Source: Rhabdornis inornatus
Taxonomy: Eukaryota > Chordata > Aves > Passeriformes > Rhabdornithidae
Direction of reading: 5' to 3'
Assembly: GCA_013397075.1 (NCBI GenBank)
Contig: VWZS01000240.1
Coordinates: 924,769-988,768 of the forward strand
Length of the DNA stretch: 64,000 nucleotides
Of this stretch, positions 15,301 to 28,691 are shown one piece after another (position 1 is the first letter of the stretch; each line of letters begins with the position of its first letter). Both the position numbers and the translations under genes were made by a program. The notes below the pieces were generated by a model. The model did no database searches, was not told where the DNA came from, and saw only the letters and a program-made list of their open reading frames with translations.

Positions 15301-18300
15301 CACTTCATTCAAAATATGAGTCATGAGTTCATCAACAACTGGCACAAATCTTAATTGGCTCTGTGCCTCCCCTCCATCCAGGGGAGAATCTGTGAGCTGC
15401 CACATGGAGGATGCCATGCCAGAAGTGCTTTCATCTACCAAACTGATGGGTTAGGAACACTTCTGCACATGGCAATGGATAGATCTTCTCCCAGAACACA
15501 CTCTGACATGTTACAGGGAAGGGCTGCTAAGAGAAGTACAAAGGGTTCAGGATTTCAAGTGCCCAAATAGTGTCTAACTGCAGCTCCTTTATGAATGCAA
15601 CTACATGGGTAGGGCTCACCACTGTAGATACACTCCCACATCCCAGAAAATGGCAGCAAAGACAAGAAAAACAGAACTTGTCATTTGTCAGACAAAGATG
15701 GCAAGGTACAATTTAGGTGTTAAAAGCCAACAAGACCACAAGTATCAAGTAAGTGGCACAGTGTCACCTGGATTCTCAGCAGTGCTGCACATCAGACTCA
15801 TCTGTGACTTGGTACAAACACCTCCAGACAAATCCTAGCACAACAGCTACACCAAAAGTTGCAGTCCTTGTAGGTCTTCAGAAGATAGTTCCCTGAACTC
15901 CCCTACACCTGCTGCAAAGGATGTCCTCACCTGATCAGAAACAGAGATGTTGGGTCTCCTTTTTTGACCCACCACTTTTACACAAACCTCTGCAAAGCCA
16001 TGAGAATGAGAACTGCATCCTGAGATGGAGAACAACAGCTGAAAAAAAGTAGCCTGCATACATACAGCACAGTCACACCCACGTTGCTTGGTTTACATAT
16101 CCACAACAGCAATCCTCTATCTCCTGCCCTTTTCTTATATGCATGTCCCATTTACCACTCTTTTTAAATAAATGTGGAAGAAGTTTCACATTTACATTGT
16201 AAAGCCTGACAGACCATATCACTGTTCCTTGATACAGAAACAAATACACTGTAAGTGTATTTTTATTACTGTTAAGTATAGCACTGTAATAGCAAATGAG
16301 ATTAGGCATGTCAGCAAGTTTTTAATATGGCTGGAAAATAAAATGTATTTTATCCCTGCAAAAAACAACTAGGAGAAAAGAATGGAATATTAGATAACTC
16401 TATTACTAGAAAACAAGGGTAATCAATCTTGTACTGATTAGCTATCTGTTGAGACTGCCTTAATGCATTTATTCTGCTTGGTACACCATTTAGGTACTAA
16501 AATGCTAGTCTTTAATTATGCAGGTTTTCTTTCTTTACTTCACAGCTTCTGAATAACTCTAACTAGAATTAAAGTTCTATTTGGAAAGCCTGAAGTTAAA
16601 TAATTATCAATTTTCCTAGAAAACAGGTTATTTTAAACTTGTGTATTAATTTCTTATTAAATCACAAAATTAATACTTGGTAAGTGTGTGGACACTAAGT
16701 TGGTCAGAGTCATCAGAACGTAAACTAGAGCTAGGCAAAAAGCTTAAAAAGCACAACACTTAAAAAGTGGGGTTTTAAGAAACAGCAAATAATCTCTGAA
16801 TTACATTTTTCAAACCTGATGGAGTATGGTTACAAAGATCATGCAGGATATGAAGTTTATGCAGGACATGACTTCCTACAGCTGCAGTTAATACTACAAA
16901 TTTGCTGCCATAGTTCCATAAAATAAGGACATTGGTGAAGTCATAAAAGAGTATATTCTGAGTTTTATTTATGCAAACAAGAAATTATTATTTATCTCAC
17001 AGTGAGTAAACCAATCAGTAAGGGCAATGTTAGTTACCTAAAACAGATTTCAGAAGAATTTCTCATCAAGCTTTACCAGGGTATCATTCAGTTATGAAAT
17101 GTGAGAAAATGCAACCAAAGGAGCTACACTGAACAAGTCTACTGTGTCCTATATGGGTTTTTAAAGAAGCAGCATCAACCTGAAATATTTAATTTTTTAA
17201 GCTTGAAATTTTCATGCTCTACTGTGCAAATAAATCCTCCATCCACTTCCCATTTTCTTTTAAAAAATCTAACATGGTCCCTGAATTGTGAATAAGAGCA
17301 ATGCTAAAGGCTGAGATTGGAATGACAACCGGACACCAGCCATTTCCTAAGCATTATGTGGAAGATGAAATCTCTAAAAATTTAACTCCACAGAGCCAAC
17401 CAGAGAAATAATAAATATTCAGGTTTTAAGGATTAAAAAACCAAATAGATTTACATATCCATTGTTAAAAAATTACAAGCAGATGAGAGATTAGTATAGC
17501 CCATTTATTTGGGTTGTCACTTTATTGATAGCAAGTTGTAACTTATTGCATCTGCCTTCAGTTTTTAAATGTGAAGATAAAAGTCTTTTAAGTATCTGTT
17601 TCTGAATGGCATTCAAAAGAGATTAAGCTGAAGAAATTCTACAATGAATGTTACAAGAAAAGGATCCAAGGGAAAGGTTAGACCACTCTTCACTCTGATT
17701 TAAGTTTGATGATGCACTATACATGATGAGGGACCACTATCTCACAACCCATCAGCAGGTAATTCATAAGGAGGTCAAAGAAAGGAAAAGGCCATAGAAT
17801 CATGCATAATTTAGCAACTTCATCAATAAAAAATTCTTCAATAATAAAATGAGCACTGAAAGTGGCTGAATGTGGAGCAGGAGAAAGGGAGCAAAAATAC
17901 CACCACCATAATCTGCAAGCAAACTTCAACTTTGTGTGCATGGAGAAAACTACATAAATCATTCCCCAATTTCATCAACATGGTAACCATGCATAGAAAT
18001 ACAGACACACATATATTTATACGTTGTACATTATACTTCATCCACTTGGGATGATTCCACAAAAATAAGTAGGGTAAATAAATAAGAAAAAATAACAAGA
18101 TGTGGCAAAAAATACTAAATAAATATTCAGTCACCTTGGTCTTCACAAACTCAGCTTTAGTACTATAACAATATTAAAGGGAAAAAAACGAAATCTACAA
18201 ACAGTGAAACTCTTCATAGAAACACACAGAAGCACAATGGTCTGCTCAGACCTTACATAGCTCTTATAATACTTGAATTCTGTCATAGTCTCAAAGGATT

Positions 18301-18483
18301 TCTCTGTATTGTGTGTCACAGTGTAACAGATCTTTTTTTATAGCAAGGTGGTGAAATTAATATTTCTAAAAGCTATTACTAGAAATTTGTATTCCAAATC
18401 ACTGGAGAACAGATCATCCATTATAAGATATTATATTTTAATTTCAAGGAAAACTGTCATTCCAAATAGATTTATGGTAATGT
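9316..18483. other. AT-rich non-genic stretch, no gene recognised
   Basis: Mostly AT-rich. Moderately GC-richer patches lie near 9.5-9.7, 11.8-12.6 and 15.1-15.9 kb, and they produce overlapping short open frames on both strands. None shows a domain, a convincing pair of splice sites or a family I recognise. The patches could be old, diverged transposable-element pieces. Confidence 0.55.
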
Positions 18484-19040
18484 TGTCGTTTAACCCAAGC
18501 CAGAAGTCATGCCCCACACAGCCCCTCAATCTCTCCCCACCAGCAGGACTGTCAAAAGTATTGGAAGGATAAAACTTAGAAAGCTCATGGGTTGAGATAA
18601 ATACAGTCTCATAGTGAAAACAAAAGCCACACATGCAAGCAAAAACAAAACAAGAAATTAATTCACTGCTTTCCATAACAGGCAGGTGTTCAGCCTTCTC
18701 CGGGACAGCAGGGCCCCATTATGCAGAACAGTTATCTGGGAAGACAAATGCCATGCCTCTCAATCATCCCCTCTTTTTCTTTTTTCCCCCATTTTATATA
18801 CTGAGCATGACGTCGTGTGGTCTGGAATATCCCTTTGGTCAGTTTGGATCACCTGTCCTGGCTGTGTCTCCTCCCAACCTCCCCTGCACCCCCAGCTCCC
18901 TCACCAGTGTGGCAGTACAAAAAGCAGAAAGGGCCTTGGCTCTGTGTAAGCTCTGCTCAACAATAAAACATCTCTATATTATCAACCTGTGTTCAGCACA
19001 AATCCAGAACACAGTCCCATACCAGCCACTGTGAAGAAAA
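18484..19040 (-). mobile_element. Endogenous retrovirus solo LTR, minus strand, 5' end truncated
   Basis: Read on the minus strand, the block has the layout of a common avian LTR. At its 5' side (high coordinates) is the CACAGTGGCTGGTATGGGAC region. Further in are a cyclic-AMP-response-like CGACGTCA (18808-18815), a TATA box reading TATATAAAAT (18791-18800), the conserved segment ATCTCAACCCATGAG near 18585-18600, and an end resembling GGTTAAACGACA near 18484. The expected first 30 or so bases of the family appear to be missing at about 19040. No internal retroviral region flanks it, so it is a solo LTR left by recombination. Family name and class (probably ERVL-like or ERVK-like) are from memory. 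Open frames inside it are not genes. Confidence 0.8.
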
Positions 19041-19783
19041 AATATAAAAAATCCTTTCAGGAAAGATCATAACCTGTGCAATCAACTGATGTCAAGTCAA
19101 AGTCACATGAAGAAACTTTGTTTCAATAAAAATAATACAAACACTTGTAGATTTAGCTCCTGGAAGAAATCTGCCTCTATAACCAAAGTTGCTGAGCCTC
19201 AACGTTAGTTGCAATGACAAAAGCAGCAATGGAGGAATATAACTTAGTGATTATGAGCCTGAAGAAAAGGGTTGATTTTTACTAAAATGAAGATGAAAGT
19301 TTGATTCAGTTCCTCTGCTCTATGAATCATGTCTATTCCCAACAGGAAAACTTATGAAAAGCAAATACAGTTTTAAAACTTGTTCCACAAAGACCATGTT
19401 CACTAACTTTCATGTTTATATTCAACATAAGCTACCTGAATGTCTTTTTGTAGGCACCCATATATCTCAACCCATGCACACAAACACTCACAAAAATTTT
19501 CACACTTGTTAAGTATCATACTTTCCCATAACTTCTTGTCACAATTTCATTTAGAATGGGGATTTGTTCAGCTGCTAATGACACACTTTATATGAAACAT
19601 TTTACCTTCTAAATGACATTCTTTCAATTTGGGGGAAAAGCACATATTAATCAGCATGCTTGCTTAGTCATCTTTTTAATTATATCATAATATCTCATTA
19701 ATTTAGGTAGAAAACATACACATACTTTCTGATTCATTAAATAAAACCAAGTAAATTTTTATCATAATTGTTACTATGATAAC

Positions 19784-19813
19784 AATGTTATATAATGTTA
19801 TATAATGTTATTA
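19784..19813. repeat. Short tandem repeat, 10-bp unit TATAATGTTA
   Basis: Just under three copies of a TATAATGTTA unit in a very AT-rich context. No function is apparent. Confidence 0.75.
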
Positions 19814-20061
19814 TGTTAGGTACCAAATCTAATCATAACAGGTAAATAAATATTAACTGTTGAAAAGCCTTTCTCAGTTGATTCATATTCTTCCAAACCA
19901 TTATCAAAATCTGCCCTGTTAAAATACAGCGTGGTAGAGAATGAACAGAGATCAAAGGATGGAGATCCCACAACCTCTGCTTGCAATCTGTTTCAGTGCA
20001 ATACACACATTTTCTACAGCTATACTTGTACTTCAAGTGATTTTTTCTGGAGAGTGATAGC

Positions 20062-20077
20062 AAAAAAAAAAAAAAAA
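20062..20077. repeat. A16 homopolymer
   Basis: Sixteen consecutive A residues on the plus strand. I see no LINE 3' end or processed transcript immediately upstream, so I do not call it a retroposition tail. Confidence 0.9.
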
Positions 20078-20699
20078 TTATAAGGGAACTAGTGTTTTCA
20101 CAACATAAGCTTGACCTTCAGTCACTGCAATCACCTATTTTTCTTTATCCATCAGCATCATTCTTGACCAACTAACCTCTAAGCCCAAATATGCTTCGCC
20201 CAAGTTCAATTTGACTTGACACCTGATCTCAAACATTTAGGAAATAGCATTGTCTCAGAAACAGGACTTGTCAAAAAGGCTGTTTGTTCTCAGCCTGAAG
20301 CTGCATGGTGCCTTTGTGTGCCCTGTTGTGCCTTCACTTTACAGCCAAGGTAGAAAGCAGAAACACACAGAGGCAGCTCACCGACAAATTTAGCAGCACA
20401 GGAGACTAATATCACAGGAAAGTTTTGCGAGGTGCTGTGGTTCCCTGTGATGAAGGAGATGGGTTGGCAGGTAGAAGACACACAAAGAAGAATCCTTCCA
20501 TAGCCGCTTCTACTGAAGTTGGGTAGGGATCAGTTCCAGCATGAGATGCTTGAATTTGGGCATCTATTTGCAGATGTATACAACATATGATAGGTGTCGG
20601 CCTTTTCATTACAGTTGATGAAGATCTAATCAATATAATCCAAGGAGAGGAGAGCAAATAATTTCACCCAAAAATAGACACCTACTGGATGCTTAGCTT

Positions 20700-20845
20700 T
20701 GTTTGACCTTGGCTGGCCTTGGTGCATCCTGGAGCGGGATGACATTGACTCTGTCAGATGTGAAGGAAGCTTCTGGAAGCTCCTCACAGAAGCCACCCCT
20801 GTAGGCCCCTCCTCTGCCAAAACCTTGCCATGCAAACACAATACA
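20700..20845 (-). mobile_element. 5' fragment of an ERV LTR, same family as the 29.2-kb element
   Basis: The minus strand starting near 20845 reads TGTATTGTGTTTGCATGGCA, then a GGTTTTGGCAG segment and a block encoding SVRSFQKLP in one frame. The LTR at 29190 gives SVRSCQKLS at the equivalent position, followed by matching CTGACAGAG and CCAAGG segments. Similarity ends near 20700, so only about the first 145 bases of the LTR survive. Sequence at 20280-20700 shows no further match I can see. Confidence 0.65.
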
Positions 20846-22269
20846 GTGTCCTAGAAAAGCCTTTGTTCCATCTACCTAGTTTAGTAACTGTATTGCTTAG
20901 GGCCCTTGGTGATAATGACTGCTCAGACAGCCACATCCCATGGACAGAGCAAGCAGATACATAACTTCCAGTATTGTAATCAGATATTTAGTATCTGCTT
21001 TTATTTCTCTTTTACATCTATTTTCATTGATACAGAAAATAATATAGAAAGAATGTAAATCTTTGTAAGAATCATATTAAAAAGAAGATGTTTTCTAGTA
21101 GGGAAGTATATAATTTTTATGATTTGTATAAACCTTTTTCAGTCTTTGTAACCCAGACTTCTAAATAATCCTTATAATTCAAAAATAAAGATGGTTCTTA
21201 TTGATAATTCAAATTTTTACGGAAAATATTAATTCAGCATAATGCTAAAACTAGAAGTGTCTAGGCAACAAATGAAAATTAGTCCTAGAACTATGTAATC
21301 CTTAAGGGCATCTGTCACTTTGAGCATCTCTATAAATCCATCTCTTTAGAGCAAAGCAATATGCACATGCTTAAGTCCAACTGACTGTATATTTGCTTTA
21401 CTCCAGTGGGATCTGAGCACATGGTTCTGTGCTTAGTTAAATTAAGGTCTAGGGACTAATCCAAAATCATTAAAGTAATACAAAGATTCCCCAATGAATA
21501 CCATGGCCTAGAAGTCTTATTCTACTTCTATTACACACCTCTTTGCAAATGCAATTGCTTTGTTACTGTTCAATGCCTATTCAGTCTTATATATATTAAT
21601 ATTTTTTTAATAATCCACTAAAAATTCAAATGCTTTTGTCCCATCTGAGCATTGCTGGGGTTTCCCTTGATCGCAGCAGTAAAATCCAGAATAGATGTAA
21701 AAAACTTAACAGTGAAAGGAACATATTCTGTTTCATAAGTGCATTTTTTTTGTGGGTTTATACTGAAAATCCTGTAATTAAAAAAATGGGGTAGTACATG
21801 ATGTTATTCCTCATTCTTATTATTCCTAATGACTGAAAGTCTTAAACAAGTATTAAAATGATATATTCATTTTATGCTCAGATTTTTTAAAATTACTTTT
21901 TCCTTTACTTTCTATTTTCATTTCCATTAGTTCTGAAATTAAATTTAAAAATAGTGATGCAAGCTCATTAGTAGCTGCTAATTTCTAGACATTCTGTAAT
22001 GTATTGAACTAGCCAGCAGGATTAACAGAAGTTATTTATTTCCATAGCACTGACTTTTTCAAACATACTTTATTTGAAAATATGTTTTCTCCAAGATACT
22101 TACCAGATATATCCAAATACAATTCACATTTACTAAAGCTTACACAAAACTACTATATCATTATGACAACACCAGGCGGGGGAAGGAGGTGCAGGGGCTG
22201 GGAGTGTCTCCAAGTTCATTTCTGCTTTAAATTTCCTTGGTTACAAAGTGTAACCGTTGCTTCCTGCTT

Positions 22270-22620
22270 TGTTGAGCACCTCTCTGAAGAGTGACTCCCT
22301 CCCTTGCTGCCACCCACTGTTCAGCTGGGAATAGATTTCCCTCTCAGCCCTACCTTCTCCAGGCTAACTCATCTCCCTCAGCCTTGCTTTATACAACATA
22401 GACTCCTGACCATCTTCTGGTTTTTCAATGGACTCTTTCCAGCTTGTCTCTCTTGTACCAGTGCTTCCAAACTGGACAAAGTATTGGAGCTGCAGCATCT
22501 CAACCTGACAGAGAGGAATTGCTGCTCTGACCTGTAGGGCCTGGTCTGTCAGCCAGGTGCTCTTCTTCCCTTTTAGGTTCCTTCTTCCCAGTTTCAAGAG
22601 CATGGCAGAGCAGGGCTGAA
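22270..22620 (-). mobile_element. CR1 LINE 3'-region fragment, minus strand
   Basis: The plus strand contains the antisense signature of the CR1 reverse-transcriptase 3' region: CTTCTCCAGGCTAACTCATC, then CTCCCTCAGCCTTGC, GACCATCTTCTGG, GGACTCTTTCCAGC, and CCAAACTGGACAAAGTATTG. These match, in order, the familiar CR1 segment read backwards. The copy is diverged, with frame-breaking changes and no open reverse-transcriptase frame. Edges are approximate; the GC-richer sequence from about 22170 may belong to it. Confidence 0.65.
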
Positions 22621-22704
22621 GCATAATAGCACACTGTCTCCATTATGGGACAGTTATCAGCCTCAGTCATCCTTTATATACATGTATAGTTATATATGTG
22701 TGTG

Positions 22705-22744
22705 GATAGATAGATAGATAGTTATGTAACTATATATATATATA
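22705..22744. repeat. (GATA)n and (TA)n microsatellites
   Basis: Four GATA units (22705-22720) are separated by ten bases from seven TA units (22731-22744). Simple sequence with no gene association seen. Confidence 0.9.
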
Positions 22745-25315
22745 GTTATTTGGTTATTTTTAAACACACTGAAGTATTTTATTTTTGCCTTAGAAATCCA
22801 ACTTCTTTCCCAAGCTTTTGAAGATCCAGGTTTGCTTTATAAGGGATAAAAGAACTAATGTAAAGTTAAAAACATACAAAAACATTTGTGAAATTGGGGC
22901 CAAAGGCAACTAGAGAAAAAAAACTTTGAAAACTTAACCTACACATCAGTGATGGTTATCAGCTTTATTTCTGCTCTATTCATTTGCAGAATTCAGGTTA
23001 CCCAAAGCAGCAAAAATTCTGTCTCAAAAGAGGTAAACCAAATGTCTATGCCAGTAAGCATTAAACAGCAGTGATTACAAGCTTACAGCCTATAAACAAA
23101 ATAAGTAAACAACTTACTTATATTGCAGAAGGAACTTCTCAAATGTGCTAACAATAGTACACAGGAAATTAGAAAATTTTTGAAGGTATTATTAGCATTT
23201 TTAAGAAAATGCCTTGACCAGCAAAATTTTATTCAATCTAAAAATCTGAACTAATTAAATCTGAACTGTACTAATGTTTACACATATGCAGAATCAGACT
23301 TCAAGCTACCAGAATATTCAGCACAAAATATTAATCCACTGGGACACTACTGTGTTTTAAGATTTCTTTATAGTTGTTTCTAGAAGTCAGAATTCCTGTA
23401 TTTGAAAGTCAGAAATAATTAACATGTCTCTGCAAAATAAGCAGTAAGATTTCAAACTACTCTGTTACAATTCCTGTAGAAAGTACTTAACATTCCCTAA
23501 CAGAATTCTCTTGACAAATACTGATATTTCACATATGTTCGTTATGCATATAATATAAACTTAACAGGCCTATGGTAATTAATATAGAGACATGCAAATC
23601 TGACACTGTCCTACTGCATCAGTCATTCTCAAATTTTGGTCTATAACCTATCTCTAGGATCCATAAATTGCATAGGCATTTTTATATGTCTTAAAGAGAA
23701 ATAGTGTTTTCACTTAAATATGCAATAGCAATGGCAAGTAATTTTGACGGTTGATATTGGCCCATTAGTCAATGATCTGCTTGGCCAGGGTGTGGAAGTT
23801 TTAGCCTTTCAGAGCCTTGACATTTTGTTTCTAAAGTTTGGAGCGAATAAAATAGACACAAGATAATAACCGAGTTTCTTTGAATATAGTCAATTGTCTG
23901 GTCAGATAATTTATGAAGTCTGGAAGGTAACAGGTAAGTCTTGCATACTGCAGGTGGATAAAATAGGTATTATGTCTCCTGAAAAATAAAATATTTTCCC
24001 TAAGAAAAGCCTTAACAGAAATTATGTCATGAGTGAAAATTTCATCCTAAGACAATACACATTTTGGTAAAGGCATACTCGGGAAAATAGCATAAAATCT
24101 GAAAGCTGGATCTCACTGCAGGACACACTGTGAACCTCCTTAGAATTTATTGTGGCTTGAAACAATTAGGTGAAAGGACTCCAGAAACCAAAGCATGGAG
24201 CCAAACTCGCTTTGTACTTCACTGTTTCATTTCCCTGCACATTTCCAAGTATTCCAATGGACTGAATGCTGCATTTTAGCATAAGAAATGCTATTCACAT
24301 GATTTAGAAGTGCAAAACAGCAATATTGACATTAAAAATCTGGTTCAATCTTGCACTATCAAGCACTTGAGTACAAGGGTCATGAACTCCAAAGCAGCTG
24401 CTGAGGACTGCTCCTCCAAACCCCAAATGCTGCTTTAAGAACAGAGATGTTGTTTAATCTTTAACTGCATGACATTATTTACAGGGCAAAGTACTTTGGG
24501 GTCCCAACCTGGTTACCCCTTGCTGTGTGTAATATAGCTGTTAAATACCATATGGAAGTCCAACAGAAGACTTCTCTACCCAGGTTTCACAAACACAGAC
24601 AACTAAACCATTGCTTAAAGAATTCCTTTGAAAGCTTTTACAGCTTCACATTCAAATTATAGACTTTAAAAATATTCTTTTCATTTATGTTTTTTCAGCA
24701 ATGTTTTTATTTTGTTTTGGTTATTTATTGCTTGTTGTGCAGGGTTTGGGCAGAAGTAAGGGCAGGTGGGTAGCACTAGAAAGGAAATTTAAAAGTGTTG
24801 AAAAAATAAACATATATAGAAAAACAATAGCATTATTGTATAAAATTGCAGCATCAAATAATAGTGTAATTATAAACAGGAAATACATGGCTTTTTAATT
24901 TACTTTCTTGCTATGCTTTTGCAGAAAATGAAAATACATTTTTCCACTTTGCCAGCCACAAAACTTGACATGAGAAACTTTCTGGCCTCTCTGTTTATCC
25001 AATCTCCAACTCCATTTAGAAGCGTTTTATCCCGAGCAACAGTATCCAGAGAAATATTATTGTGCTTGGAGACCACTAGAGTAAATCAAGACAGTTTATT
25101 AAAAGCATCTTCTTTCTTTGGGGAAGAAACTTGGATCATGCTGTCATACAAAGGCAAAGAGTACAAGCATTCCACCCATTATCAACTCTCCTAGTTCTTC
25201 ACCTGTTGAAGAACTCAGATACTTAATTTTAAAAAATACTGTTAGATAGAAGTAAAACTTGGCATTAAACTTCCTCCAAGACATTCACAGCTGACCTTAA
25301 CTTGCCTAATTTTCA

Positions 25316-25695
25316 CTGTATTGCTCCATGCCTGCAGTAGTCAAAAGCTGAGGGGTGCTCTTGCAGTTCAACCAGTCTTCTCAGTTCTTTTTCTAAATTG
25401 TCACTACAAACTCTTGCACTTTGAAGAACAGGCTGCATTGAATCAAACAGTTCTACTTTTACATCTGCTTCTTGAAAGTCCATGATCTCAGTTCCTTTCA
25501 GTAATTCGGTATCCTTCTCCTCAGAAGTAGTCCCAGCAGGAAGAAAAGTTTCACCAAGGCAACAGCTCCATATTCTGTTGATCCACATGCAATCAGAAGT
25601 TTATTTTGGAATTCCATCCCCTCCCTTCTGCAAACTTTACAAAAACTTAAAAACAAGGGATGCTGGGGCTCCAATAATGTTTGATAGCTGAAAAC
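25316..25695 (-). pseudogene. Unidentified terminal coding exon or gene remnant with a probable frameshift
   Basis: The minus strand carries a coding-like block. After a plausible acceptor (GGTGTTTTCAG, about 25690) one frame is open and reads LSFCKVCRREG, then KLLIACGSTEYGAV. It runs into a hydrophobic shift near 25545, where a neighbouring frame takes over with LPAGTTSEEKD, then KVELFDSMQPV, NLEKELRRLVELQ and a stop just after AIQ near 25313. The second part is acidic and amphipathic, and its composition is unlike the AT-rich surroundings. An AATAAA lies downstream near 25100. The switch of frame suggests a pseudogene or a sequence error. I do not recognise the protein, and chance cannot be excluded. 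Confidence 0.35.
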
Positions 25696-27448
25696 ACCTT
25701 GGTATTGAATTTATCGTGAATAGGAAGCCTTCCTAGAGACACAGATGTAATGAAAAATACATTAAAATTAACTAAAGGTTTTCAGACATATTAACAATAT
25801 CAAATTTGAATCTGCCAGTCAGCAAACATGGAAAAATCTATTGTTAGTTTTCTTGTTAATGATAGTATTTTAAATTCTCAGCCATTTATCAAAAACCATT
25901 ACAGAAGCTGCAAGCATGCAGAATCTTTTAGTTCATGATTCATGTCCCTTGAACATTCAGCACTTACTCACAGTTGCCTGCTTATTTCCTCCAAAGGTTT
26001 TAACTTAGGTTTACAAGGACAAAACTAAACCTAAGACAGGATAGTACTTCAGAGTGAACAATTACCAACTGGGCTAAAAGATGATAAATCCTAGACAGAT
26101 GAATGTATCAAAGATAAATCCCAGTGTTAGTAGGAAGAGGCCATGAGAACAGAAACAGAAGCAGCACCACCCAGAGGTGGGGAAAAAAGAAGTTCTTGTA
26201 TTTACAAGGGTATTTTCAAAAGGGTTATCTGGAAAAAATCCAACATGAGAATGTTCAGATATATTGAGGATCAATATCTGCTTTGAGATGTCAAAGTGAA
26301 AGAAATAAGTCTTTAACAGAAACAATCTTTGACACAAAAAATACTAACCCTTCTAATACAGAAGAAATGCCAGAAGGGAATAGAGAGGAAATATTTTGCA
26401 TGTATATATGTATTTAGAATACTATGTACCTCATATTTATAAGATTTTATACAAAAGGACCCCACTAAGGGGGAAAAAGGAAAATTAAATAGAAAATACA
26501 GCAGGGCCATGAAGGAATGACACGCAAAATAGTACAAAGATGAAATCCCCTTGGTTTAGCAAAGCTTTCATGAAAGCTTTAGACAGCAAGGAACACACAG
26601 TACTCCTGTCTAAAACAAGACCTTGGAAAAAGGTCTCCTCTCTTAGCCACAACTCACCATAGCAGTATGCTTATCATTTAAGTACCTTTGATTTTCAAAA
26701 GAATCTATCTGCTGAAAGGTGTCTAAAAGCAGAAAAAATGAGAAGCGGAATGGAAAACCAGCCTGAAGAACCAGGCCTGAGCATCATAATAAGTGTAATA
26801 CATACACATGTAACTGTACACAAAAACAGATAAAATTGGGGGATTTTTTTGCACGTCACACTTCGAACATAAGTATTTAAGTAATACCAAACAACTAGCA
26901 AGAACATTACTTTCCCCCTCATCTTTCAGAAGAAAAAGTTTGACCATTTTAACGAGGCATTTATACTTAGATAAAATTTTTTGCATCATTATCATGACAC
27001 AATGCTACTTCCATTTAAATTTCAGTTCATACTAAATGCCCTAAAGATAACTGAGCAGTATTTTTTTCTCTGCATTAAAAATATATATAATTTCTAAGGA
27101 AATAAACTTTTATTGCCTAATTTCAGAGAAATTTTAATATTAAAAAATATTAAATTACCTGTAATTAGGTAATATAGTTAGAAATCAAAATCTATTTTTT
27201 AAAAAGGCAATATACATTAATTAAGAAACACATTTTAAGAATCTTTGGGGTTTGACTTAATTTCTTAACCACAGCTTCTAATTTTCTAGGGTTTATTCCT
27301 TTCTTTGATTTCTTTGTTTTCTTTCTTCTTTGGAAAACAATGTATTTAATTCCAGACTTTTGAGGTCATTCCACAAGAACCATGTCATTCTCACCATTCT
27401 CTCATCCAGTCAAAGTAGTTTTTTTTTCTCCCGGTACATCTGCCTGTG

Positions 27449-27664
27449 TTATCTGAGGATGACCACAGTAGATGCTTGCTTCAGTAGATACTTGGTAGGG
27501 GAGCTTTTCCTGATCTCTGTCTCAACCTCTGGCTCAGCTACCCATTTCTTCATAACCTTCAATTCTTTCATGCTGGTTTTGAAATTAGCTGACATATTTA
27601 ACATAGTTTCATCTTTGAAAGTATTCATCTCCAGAGCCGAGACTGATCTTTTAATCAAACTTGT
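27449..27664 (-). other. Candidate minus-strand coding exon, unidentified
   Basis: On the minus strand a strong acceptor, TTTCCTTTTTTTTAACAG, ends at 27665. It is followed by an open frame of 71 codons starting TSLIKRSVSALEMNTF and ending STVVILR before a TAA stop at 27449. The translation is polar and Lys/Glu-rich (KELKVMKKWVAEPEVE), unlike the Phe/Leu-rich noise of nearby frames. It could be a terminal exon, or an internal one using a weak GTATCT donor inside the frame, whose phase would fit the 25.3-kb block. No family recognised. Confidence 0.3.
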
Positions 27665-28677
27665 CTGTTAAAAAAAGGAAACTTAATTTATTTAGATGTT
27701 CATTTGAAATAAGATTTATATATCACAGTCCCTTAGTTTTAATGGCCTGGATTTTATTTTATATAAAGTTGTAAAGTGAAAAAAAAAAGAGTGACATGGG
27801 GACTACGCTGTTGGGAAAAAAATTATTATTTAATGGGAAAAAAAGATCTTCATATCCCAGGATATGTGTCAAAACAAAGGGATCTGAAAAATTAATTCAA
27901 AGTTATTTGAAGCTCATAAAGTGCTAAAATCAATCTTCCCTAAAAATTGTCCCAAGATATTTGAATTAAATAACCCTAGTCATTGTAGGAAACTTACACT
28001 TTAAAATAAAAAAATAGATGCCACTGGTGGTGACATTTACAAAAAAAATGAATTGAGGCATATTCAGAAACCAGAAGAAAAGACAGAAGGACTCCGTATA
28101 ATGTTTAGAAGTACACATGTATTATATGGAAATATAGTCAACATCTGAATGGAATTATGCACCCTTGTACTTTGGGCCCCCATCCCTGAATTGCCTGGTG
28201 AAAATAAAAAATGAAAGAATAATTTCATCCTCTTGGATTTAATTGTTATTAATTATTAAGCAAATATTATTTGCTATAACAAATGTGTTGCTTCTCAGGT
28301 TTTTGTGATTTCCAATTCACTAACTTGCACTTTAATACTAGGCATAAAACATCTTTGTTAAAGAAATGAAGATGCAATTTAATGTCCACTGCCTGAAATT
28401 TACAGGGGGAAACACTTGCTACTAATCATTAAAAGAAATTTAAAAATAAATGAAGCATTGAATAATTTGGAAAGATTTTTAATTCGACTCAGAGCATGGG
28501 AAACTGAAAAGTCCTTGATTTAGAGTAAGCACTACTTACTAAAACCTAAAACTTTGACTATCAGAACAAGAAAAAACATTCAGCTTCATATATTCAGTGA
28601 TCTGTACATGTATGCAAATTAAAATGCATGTTAAATGAAACACCAGACTTTTCTCAACACACTGTAATATGCCAATA

Positions 28678-28691
28678 CTGACATCTACTGG
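28678..28691 (-). promoter_or_regulatory. CTCF-like motif, minus orientation, one mismatch
   Basis: CTGACATCTACTGG matches the reverse complement of the CTCF core CCASYAGRKGGCRS at 13 of 14 positions. It lies about 500 bp left of the solo LTR. One mismatch makes it only a weak prediction. Confidence 0.3.
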
